Positions 54,546-64,000 of a stretch of DNA of 64,000 nucleotides are shown here, piece after piece. Made by a program: the position numbers and the translations under genes. Source of the stretch: Lithospermum erythrorhizon (lineage: Eukaryota > Streptophyta > Magnoliopsida > Boraginales > Boraginaceae); contig JADFUC010000892.1 of NCBI GenBank assembly GCA_019722365.1, positions 620,001 to 684,000 on the forward strand. The letters run 5' to 3'. Numbering within the stretch: the first letter of the stretch is position 1; each line of letters opens with the position of its first letter. Below the pieces are notes generated by a model. The model had not been told where the DNA came from, did not search any database, and saw only the letters and a list, made by a program, of their open reading frames with translations.

Positions 54546-56500
54546 GAATATATAACTTCTCTTATAACATTTTGACACCTGGCTTCTTACCATAATCTCG
54601 CCCTAATTTCTTTCAGTTACAAATTAGTAATCTTAATCACCATCTTCATCTTCCCAATTCAAACCCCATCTCCACTGGATGGTTGAACTCCAGCCAAAAT
54701 AAGAAAAATAGTACCTGCAATTTTATCCAACCTAACCTACAAGGATCACACATATCAAATGAAGAGATTGTCATTAACCGAATCTTGAATTAAAACCAGC
54801 ATGACTCGGGCGCGGTGGTAATCTGCCGTAATGTGTTTATGCCAAGAGCTTGCCAATTTGGAGTATCAAGTAATGCTTTATTCTAGGATTGCAAGAATGA
54901 TGCACTTTTCAATTATAATACACCCCTGCTTTCGCCGCTTTCCTTTCACCCTGTGCATTTCTCATGGCCTCCCTTATATCTTTTCCATCATGCATTCTAA
55001 GTGGGTAGGTCGAATCTTCAAGTCAAACCATGCACCTCGCTTGAGTATTGCAAAACAGAAATAAAATAAGTATAAAGAATTGAAAGTTCAATTCTGCTAT
55101 GCATTAATATGAAAAAATTATTTCTAATGAAATAAACACACGATACCTTCATTTAATGGTTAAATTGGTTAAATCAGAGACAATTTTGAACCGAGAAGAA
55201 TAAAAATTGAGGGGAGAAATGTATCAAATGTTATACTAATGTAAAACCCCACAACAAGATTCCCAAGAATTAAGCACTTTGCAATTCAGTTAAAATTAGG
55301 TTCTCATATTAATTAACCTTTTAATTTTAAACTCAAATAAGGCTTCCTAAATTTACTAAATTTTAATAATAAATTGAATGTGAAAACTAAATAAAATTCA
55401 GATTTTTAATAAATGATTTCAAAATGAAAAACAAAACTGGTAAGCCATCTCTTCTGCACGACGCATAAATTTTAAGAACCTAAGTATTAAAATATATTAA
55501 TATTATTTTACTATTAAATATCTATCTGCCCGTATATTGCCTCAAAAAATCAACGTTAAGATCATAACTAAAACATACCAACCAATCGTAACTAAACATT
55601 TGGTGGCCCATAAGCTTATAAACCTTGTTTCTAAAAATTCATCACATTTACATCCAAAAACACTGAGAAAACATGCAGGAAAAACCTCTCGAGATTTCTA
55701 AGTTAAACTAAACAATCACTGGTATTGAACACTCAGTAATGTAAATAGTTCGAAACTCAAGATTATTGCACAAACACAGCATCTCTTCAAGTTTGAAGCA
55801 AAATCCAATATAAATCATTTTAAAGTTTTCAAGAACACTTTTGAATATTTTGCAGAATAACCAAATAACCTCTGATTATTCATAAATCTTGCATGAACAC
55901 CCGAAAACTTTATTTGATTCATCAAGTTCCGATATAGGAATACACCGAGCATTCAAATCTCATAGCCTTTGACTGCAGAAACATGATCATCAAGTCAGAA
56001 AGCCCACCTTCATACCACTATCACTACCACACAAGCCGCTGCCAAGGCCGCTCTTTAGTATAAGGCGTGTGTAAGTAACGCTTACTTCAAAGCTTCTTTT
56101 AATCAAGTCCAAGTGAGGTCAATCTCACTAAGTCCCACCTGGTCATATCACTAAGTCCCACCATTATAGCTCCTTATATCCTATTTCAAGAACACGCTGC
56201 TACATCAGAAGATAAGCAAGTATGCTGGAAGATCGCTCGGCGACTGTCACAATATCTATTAATAAGCTCGGAGTCCTATCTCAAATCAAGTGTCATATCA
56301 AGGCACCAAGTCCCATCAAAGACAAGTGGCCTCTCAAGTTATGTCCCACTACGTAAGGCCGTAGCTATCCATCTACATACCCCCAACAAGTAGTACTCAA
56401 AGTTTCAAGCCCTACACCGCAAACGCTGGCAAAAAAGAAAGATGTCCATCAAGTCTAAAGTAGAATCGGAAGATCAAGTCCACACAACCAACACGGAATA
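54546..56500. other. Intergenic, no gene recognised
   Basis: AT-rich, mostly A-over-T on the plus strand. One open frame of 78 codons at 54831-55064 shows no family I recognise. From about 55900 the text becomes rich in TCAAGTC and CCGCT words, the start of the long degraded repeat region. Confidence 0.4.
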
Positions 56501-56589
56501 CGCCGCTTAAGTGCTCCCCGACTTGACCATATCCAAGTCCGCATCAGCCTGTCCATCGCCATCAGACATATCCAAATTTCATGTAGCCT

Positions 56590-56800
56590 CCTATCCAAAT
56601 CAAATCAAATCAAGTCAAGTTCAAGCCAAGTTCAAGCTCAAGCTCAAATTAAGTCAAGTTCAAGCCAAGCTCAAATCAAGCTCAAGTCAAGTCGCTCCAA
56701 GCTCAAATCAAGTCGCTGCTCAAGCTTCTATCAAGATCAAATCATGTCAAGCTCAAGCAAGTTCGTGAGTCAAATCAAGCTCCAAGTCGATCCTCTTCGA
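56590..56800. repeat. CAAG-based low-complexity repeat
   Basis: About 200 bp composed of TCAAG, CTCAAG and AAATCAAG words in irregular tandem (for example CAAGTCAAGTTCAAGCCAAG). The open frame across it (KFKLKLKLSQVQAKLK) follows from the repeat. Likely replication slippage in old repeat DNA. Confidence 0.9.
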
Positions 56801-59800
56801 TTTGATAAAACCTTCTGCATATTGAGAAATTTTTCAAATTATAGCTGGTTTTATTTTGTTCTTATCATAAATAATAAAATTCTTCTTGAATTATAGTCTC
56901 ATGAACGCCAAAGGGACTGGCTCAACCACCTTCTTCACTCACTTCAAATGCATTTTCAAACTGTAGATAAGCTTCCAAGAAGCATGCCTCAACTTTTCAC
57001 CATGTATCAAAGGCTACATAAGGAGAAAAAAAGGGGTCATGATCAAGATGCATCATAAATACATTTATCTACCGGAAATGTCCTCAAAAAGACTGGCTGA
57101 AATCTCTCTAGCTAACGACAAGAGCTCAAGTAGATCAAGTCATGACAAGATAAACAAAGCGATCACGCCAATGTAGGAACCTTTCTCTCAACACATAATG
57201 AGAACTTCGGCGAACTAACGCCGAGAACTCAAGCAACTGCGGTTCTACACTCCAAGACACCTATTGTGTGGATTCGCAATCGAGTCAAGGCTCATTCAAT
57301 GATTTTACGATTTCCTAGCACCAAGAATGCATTTAATGGTATTACCTTTCTTTGGAAGAATGTGATGACTACTCCTAATATAAGATAGCAAAGCATCTTG
57401 CGTAAGATGCAACACTAAGATGACCTATCACTGATGACAAGAAAGATACCATCAAGAAAGATGTAAAAGAGCCGGGTTGCTCTAAAGCAAAATCAAGATA
57501 TGACCTCTAAATGAGATGGACGCCCATCTATCCCCTCGCTTATGCCTCGCTGTGGTCATCATCATAAGGACCAACGAGGAACACGCAGGAAACCTCATCA
57601 TTTCAAAGCAGAATGGGAGATACCAACAAGATGTACCGAACGAAAGAGAGAATGGGGGGGCAACAAAAGGTCACGAAGATCGAGTCTACCATATACCTAC
57701 GAAAAGCCCTCATATACCCTCGTGACAATGCACTAGCTTAAACTACTTTATAGGCAATCATCCGCCCACAATCCACCACTTACGGAATTGAATCCCTAAG
57801 AAAGATATAGCCCACTTTGTCGATAACGCGATCAAGGAAGAAACGGTCAGCCTGACGCTTCCCTCAAAAGGAACGCTGTCGATCGGTATATCGACTTGAG
57901 CTCCGCCTCCATGGGATAACAACAATGTGCAAATTTTTCAACTGCTTTCTTCAAGGAGCAAGCCTCCCGACTTAAAGGATACCTTTGAGTCATCACTATC
58001 ACCATGCGTATCCAAGGTACGCATCGGGGATTTACGTGCGACATCATGCAAGAAATAATACTCCTTAAAACTTTCGAAAGCAAATGCCATGCGGCACCGA
58101 CACGGAACTCAAAGATACTACCAATAAAAGTGCACGTGCCTTCTACTCCCCGCAGAACCTCCATTCAAGGCTGGGTACGATCCTGCAAGAGTCCGAAAGA
58201 AACCTCAAAACTCGAAAAGAAAGAAGCACACGCCGTGGATTTCTAAAACACAAAGTTCACCTTCAGACCATGCCTATGCTGCTCACCAGCCGAAGGAAAT
58301 ACTTACGCCAAGTGAGACAGAGAAGTGAAATTATTCCTTTCTCATTCCGACATCCCCGGCGATGTTTGACGAGCCGATGAAAGCAAACCTATAGAACTCC
58401 CCAGAGTCAAGAGACCCGTAGGGTGATAAAAATTGAAGCGATAACCCCGAAGAAGATAGCGTTTCACTGTTCATGTCACCCCTCTAATGCCGCCCAACCC
58501 ACAGATCAAAGTAATTCAAGAATTTCGAGAGCAACCACGCGGCTAAGTCGACGAAGACTAACCATCAGCAGGCTAGTAGTGGCGACGCCGCCCAAACGAA
58601 GTCTCCGCATCGTCATATTCATGACATAATAAACCACACCCATGTGGTCGTGCCACATAAACAGCCTGACTGCCAGACGTTTGCTGATCGAGGATCACCA
58701 GAACATCCTAATACTCAGACAAGAAAGCCTACGGGCATTTTTAATCAAGACTTACAACAATCCCGCATTATCATTCAAGGTTTTAACTAAGGCTGGACCA
58801 ACGCCTGAAAAGTAAGTTGCATTCGTGATGAGGGAATTAGAAAGCCACCATGGTTCCACGTGATGTATGCCATGCCGCATAATTCTTTACTGTGAAGACT
58901 CGATCCACAAAGAAGAATGCTATCCTCGACACCCTAACGCCAGCACGCAAGGACGGACGGAGAAAATGGTTAAGCGGACGGTAAATCATCGGCAATCAAG
59001 AATCCCACTTTGTCGATGCCAAATATTATAAGAGGATTTAGCAACCTCAATACGGCATTGAAATCGACGCCTCGCCAAAACAAATGCATTCCAACTTACA
59101 AGAAGCTGTGGGAGACTTGGGCCAAGCACCAAGCTCACCTCTACCCCTCACCTCAACCCAAAAGTTGCCAGATTCTTAAAAGCGTTTCAGACACCCAAAA
59201 GTAAGGACCTAAGATGTAACACGGAACCAGCGGGTCCAAAGCTTACAACCTCCTATCACTAAAGGCAAGATGCTAATCCTATCAAAGACAAACCATTTGA
59301 CACTATCACCCAAAGTTACCTGATAAAAAAGAAAGTACACGGGTCAACGATACCTGTAAGACGGTAAAAAAGGATTGCCTTATCAAAAACTCAACCGCTA
59401 GGTCGTGGAGCATGACTAAAACCACGTCACGTCCTAATCAAGAGGGTGACAAACCAATTATGCTATATAGCGAAGGTTGATGAAAGGCCTCTACAAATCA
59501 AATACGCTGAGAAACGACGCCGTGAGCTCAGGTCGGGGCACCAACCTGCTAAGAAAATCAAGAGAAAATCGGTCTTCCTAAGATCAGCAAACGACTCCAA
59601 TTTATCTTTAATGATCGGGGAGAACCAACTCAAACTCATGAAGGAATCACCGTAATATAAGAAAACTCCACCCATGCTTTAACATATGAACAAGATGCAG
59701 GACATCGCCAAAGCAGGGCACCTCGCCTCCGTAAGACGATCCTCGTGGAAGCAATGGAAGTTGGTAAAAGATTCATGGTCACCCCCGCATAATGCTAGAA

Positions 59801-60544
59801 AAGAAGTAAATCCGACACGCGAGCAATGATTCAAAGACGCACACCACGAGTACGGGATACTCCTAAGTAGAGAATTTGGAGACCCAACGACATGTTCACA
59901 GCTGACTATATCGTAATACTCACGCACTACCAACCAACTCCTAATGAGTTCCTCAGAAAAATTACCTTAATTCATTATACAACATATCCACTAGCAGACG
60001 CTTTCTGTGGAACAACCGTCCGCCTCATAGTAAAACACCTCGAGAAGTCGAGACCTCAAGAACAAGAACAATCAAATAAAGGTCCTCATCCTTGGAAGTT
60101 AATGAAAGTCAAGTTTTGTCTACCTTCCCAAGCATGTCAGTAAGGAGGGATGACAAGACATGATGCTTAATATACGGGGCCTCTGGGGGATGTAAGTCTG
60201 TGACGCTGACCGCTCTGTGGGTTAACTGTAATTTAACTGGGGCCTGGTCATGTCTGGTAACAACCGCTGGACTACTCTGATTCGGGACAAACCACATAGT
60301 ATTTCCTAGACGAAGTTCTTCGTCAGTAATGGGAACGAATTTCGCAATACGCCCACGAAAGCGCATTATGAACGAATATCCACCTCAAAGACTAACGCCA
60401 AGATGTAAGTCAACAAATACTATATTCATTTACATCAAATAAGAAACCATCGTAATGTGGTGCATTAACGAGCACCGAAACCCCCACTTCAAATACTTCT
60501 GTGTTACCTCAAGACGCCCTAAACACGAGATAATCAGTTGTCAA

Positions 60545-60870
60545 ATGCCTCCTGAGGACGAGGATAACCGCCACCTCTTGGAGTACGGCAGGATAAACCG
60601 CCCACACCCTCCCCCGCCACCCTCCCCGGAAGCATTTGGTGATAAACCAACCCACACCATCCCGAGCATGATGATAACCGCCTACAACCTCTCAAGGAAT
60701 GAGATAAATCGCCTCAAGACCTCCTAAGACAGATCAATCCGCTCACCCCCTCCCGAGTACGAGGATAACCGCCCACTACCTCCCCGAGCACGGTGATGCT
60801 CGCCCACTCCAATTCTCAACACGAGGATAAACCCGCCCAACCTCCTCGATAAGCAGGGATAAATTATCAA
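60545..60870. repeat. Minisatellite of about 36-bp units
   Basis: About nine diverged units share CCTCCCGAGTACGAGGATAA with CCGCCCAC. Clear copies start near 60548, 60578, 60657, 60693, 60760 and 60818. The units are GC-rich relative to surroundings. No frame is kept through the array. Confidence 0.8.
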
Positions 60871-61669
60871 ACCCCCTTAAATTACGCTTATTTCGATCCC
60901 CTCAAGAAGCCGACCATGAAAATCGCAGCACCTCGATGACATATCAAGCGCAGCCATACCCAAAACAACATTCATGTTTTCCCGCCAAGCGGTCGGATTA
61001 AATTGAAAGTACGCAATAAAAGAATGGAAAAGAAGAATGAAAACATCATCAAAGGAAACGTATTTGTTGAATAAAACCATAAAAAGAAAGATCCTAAAGA
61101 TATCGTCGTGAAAAGTGGGGTGAAACAATCCTCACTTCCATCCGACAACGCAGCCTTGACCTAAGGATTCTAAGAGAACAAAAAAAAACAGATGGATGTC
61201 TCCGCCATCTTAAATATCGACATGCGGTGAGCAATCTATTACTACCAAAAAATCAAAGACATGTCAAGGCCTCGAGAAAACTAAAGACATTATGTTGCTA
61301 AAACTCCTAGATTGCACTTCTTGACTAGGTTCAAGAACACGGGGCTAAGAAACCTTTGAACCTGGGACGCATGGTGAAGGTAGAAATGCTTCAAACCATC
61401 AAGAAGATTTAACGACGTTGCCTAGCGGAATTTGGTGTGAAAGAACAAAGACTAAAGATCTCAATGCAGATAGATACGATTTCAAGTGAGGAAGCAAAAA
61501 ACTTTAACCTTTCTATTCCAAATATTACATTATCTCTAAAACCCGTAGAACTCGGGGTCCTAGTAGCTCGAGGATGTTAAGATTCCCTATGTAGTTGCCT
61601 GTGCCGGCTAGTTAAATACATCTTCTCACGAAATTTGAGGTGATCTTTACCCGAAGACGCAAACTCTAT

Positions 61670-61990
61670 GCCTCTTGTGATATTCAAACGGCATCACATG
61701 AAGGAGACTATCCCGACTACTAAGCCGCTAAGGCTAGTCAGATCATGATCCACCATGTCCTCAAACACGCCTCTCAAACTGACATGGTTATTCTAAAATC
61801 ACTAAGCCGCGGTGTCACTACTACGAACATATCTCATCATGTCCAAAGAAGCCTCTAAAGCCGACATGGTTATTTGACTACTGCCGCTAAGGCCAACTGC
61901 AGAACATATCGCCTTGTCCAATACGCCTGAACTGACAAGCGGCATCTTGACCACTAGCCTCTAAAAGTTCGTCGCATATCCACAAAGATC
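61670..61990. repeat. Tandem repeat of about 95-bp units
   Basis: Three diverged units share GCCGCTAAGGC, CATATCTCATCATGTCCAAA or variant, CGCCTCTCAAACTGACATGG, and TTATTCTAAAATCACTAAG. They occupy about 61720-61815, 61815-61890 and 61890-61970. Related GCCGCT words occur at 56035-56060. Confidence 0.65.
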
Positions 61991-62374
61991 CAACGAGCTT
62001 CAAGACAAGGATATAAATCTACCTAAATTAGCAAATCAAAAGCAATCCATCTCAAGAGTGCCGTTAAAGCCCTCTTGACCCGCATTATTATCACCCAATC
62101 CTTGATATTGCAAGACTACATCAAGTAACCCCAGAGTGCTGTTAAAGTCAGAAGACGCACCCAAGATGATCAGTAGTGCCCTAGATTTAACCTGATCATT
62201 ATGCTTGAACATCACTAAAGAAACTTTGACTGGGACTAAAATGTTAAGTCATGATGTTTGAGACAAACGCAAAAAATGGAAAGCACAAGACATGAAAGTT
62301 AATATAAAAGTCAAAGCAAAGATCATGAGCAACTCTGTAGGCCTGCCACCAAATACGCACCTGCCATAACTTAC

Positions 62375-62647
62375 ATGAACACTTGGGCGGATGGGGAGAA
62401 TTTATTCATGTATCCATGCAATTCATGTTATGAATGTCGAGGATCAAAATGTGTCCCCTATACCAAAGCACATCCAAGTCTCACACATCTAGCCAATGTG
62501 TTTCTGGGGACCAAGTATCATGGAGAAAACCACACCTGTCACCACAGATACCTTCAAGACTGTGGAAACAAAAATAACCCAAACATACTTGAAGAGAATA
62601 TATATCGACTTATGCTAATGAAGACAATCATAAATTATCACATCTAA
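62375..62647 (+). pseudogene. Possible CACTA (En/Spm) transposase-associated domain fragment
   Basis: The frame encodes ENLFMYPCNSCYECRGSK, then HLANVFLGTKYHGENH. Plant transposase-associated domains carry a CPC-x2-C motif, then HL...GF...Y...W..HGE. Here YPCNSC and the HL...KYHGE spacing resemble that layout, but the Cys-Pro-Cys is altered and no TNPD-like core follows. An isolated, uncertain similarity; it may be chance. Confidence 0.3.
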
Positions 62648-64000
62648 ACGATACTTGTCCTTAAAACCCATTGATCACTCCCGGTAAGAGTATATATTAA
62701 ATTGCCTAACAACTGGTAAGAGTGGCTAAAAATACCTAACAAACTCGCGATAATGGTAGCCCTAAACTATCCATCATGAACTACGCTGACCCCATCCCCA
62801 AGAATCCGCGAGGTTACCTCGAAACCCGCCTCAAAGTTCTACCATAACCTCATCAACAAAAACTCACATGTCCCCTCAGGCCCACACGCAGGCTAATCTA
62901 AGAGAGATCGAAACCAAAAAGGATTATGCAAAAGCACAACAACAGCACAAGCAAATCAAGATAAATCAAGTCATTTATATTAGAATTTATTACATTCCCC
63001 ACTTCAAAGTTAAGACGGACCCTAAAGACTACGCATAGCCTAAAAGGGCGATCCTCCTCATGGTGTAAAAGGTCAACATCACAACAAAACAACAAATGGA
63101 GAAAACGATCATCTCAACTCACAAAGCTACTTTACACTATCAAATCAAACGCTAGTGCAGTCAAAGCAAACATCAAAGAACATTCCCTGCCACACCGCCC
63201 CTCAAACAGAGGAGTCACCAGACAAAAGACCCAAAAAATCAAAATAAAGCACCCAAGAGCAAGGGTCAAAAACAGCAAGAACGCTCGCATTCACTCAACA
63301 CCACTAAACCACTTTCTGACGCCGCATCAGCATATCGTATATGGATATATATACTACCTACCTATAAAGAGCTACAATTGCCAGTTGCATATTGAGTGGG
63401 TGGGAATGTTAAGACGCGATCAACATCCCAAGTCACAAACTCAACCCACAAACAAGAAAAATAAAGCAAAGCTAAATTGGTCTGTAAAGATATTTGTTGG
63501 CTACGCCACCCAACTCGTATCGGGACCCACTCATCAAGGCTCAATTGCAAGAAAGACGTGGAAAGCAGCGGTGCATTCACCATATGATTCTCAATAAGGT
63601 AAAGCCCATTCCTTTTTCTACATGCAAGTTCTAATTTATGCTACATAAACGCAGTATAATGTCACAGGCTAAATAAAAAGAGAGCCAAAAAGCAATAACG
63701 GGCCAAGAACGATGTAGATGTTCCCAACAAACGGAGGCCTAAACGGTCCTGTGAATAATCGCAAAACTGCACTTGAGACGAGTACGTGAAAAAAAGACCA
63801 CCCCAATCGGAGTCCCTAACTGGAGAAACAATTCCACAAAGCCGCAGTAGTTAATCGTAGGTTTTGAACCCCCAAAGCTCTGAAAATTCAAGGGCTCATA
63901 TCTCAAGTTCCGTAAAGAACCTGGAAGACCTACTACCTATCAAACGACCGTCTCTTAACAAGTTTGCATATAAAGAAATCTCAAAACGTATAAGTGCTTA

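Larger units (their letters stand above)
56500..64000. repeat. Long degraded repeat region, probably old retroelement or DNA-transposon sequence
   Basis: Purine-poor, C/A-rich plus strand over 7.5 kb, with many short open frames but none with intact domains. Recurrent words include TCAAGTC, GCCGCTAAGGC, GAGGATAACCGCC and ACAAGATG. It contains the three minisatellites listed separately and a weak CACTA-like fragment at 62375-62647. The uniform composition and absence of exons argue for transposon-derived DNA that decayed by substitutions and small indels. I cannot assign a family with confidence. Confidence 0.5.

Noticed and set aside
57516..59655. Short basic open frames as gypsy gag or integrase pieces
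   Set aside because: No catalytic or zinc-binding motif can be read; composition alone is not evidence.
60109..60366. 85-codon minus-strand frame (MRFRGRIAKFVPITDEELRL)
   Set aside because: Looks protein-like at first, but no family is recognised and it lies in degraded repeat DNA.

Overview
The window is nuclear DNA of a flowering plant, most likely a eudicot. It shows split genes with short AT-rich introns, plant-specific families (HD-ZIP IV, PP2-A F-box, ATL RING-H2, SPX-MFS), plant LTR retrotransposons, Stowaway-like MITEs and Helitron-type ends. I cannot name the species. No prokaryotic, organellar or viral gene set is present.

Layout: 1501-7370 (+) is a nine-exon HD-ZIP IV homeobox gene of the ANL2 type, with one frameshift in its last exon. 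7371-13978 is intergenic and holds a degraded LTR element (about 8250-12740). 13979-17978 (-) is a complete six-exon COP9 signalosome subunit 1 gene (CSN1/FUS6). Its first intron and 5' flank are filled with tandem arrays and broken copies of its own exon 1. 18000-30040 is repeat-rich and includes a decayed Ty1/copia element on the minus strand (21415-26380) with paired LTRs. 30041-32947 (+) is an F-box PP2-A protein. 37512-38901 (+) is a membrane-anchored RING-H2 (ATL-like) ubiquitin ligase. 39201-about 41050 (-) is a broken type-B response-regulator-like gene whose last exon stays open. 44736-45913 (+) is a DUF4378-like gene with a frameshift and an in-frame stop. 46170-50083 (-) is a complete ten-exon SPX-MFS vacuolar phosphate transporter gene (PHT5/VPT type). 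50900-64000 has no recognisable intact gene. It contains a second copy of the LTR element seen at 8-12.7 kb (about 51000-54540) and long degraded repeats with several minisatellites.

The genes form no operon or pathway. They are separate plant loci: epidermal and anthocyanin-related transcription, CSN-cullin control, two E3-ligase-linked proteins, a cytokinin-type regulator remnant and phosphate storage. The most unusual points are the CSN1 locus, where exon 1 and its 5' splice site have been copied repeatedly into intron 1, and three apparent GC-AG introns among the 26 introns I could place in the five resolved genes. Where frames break (HD-ZIP IV, DUF4378, response regulator), single-base consensus errors and true pseudogenisation cannot be told apart from this sequence alone.
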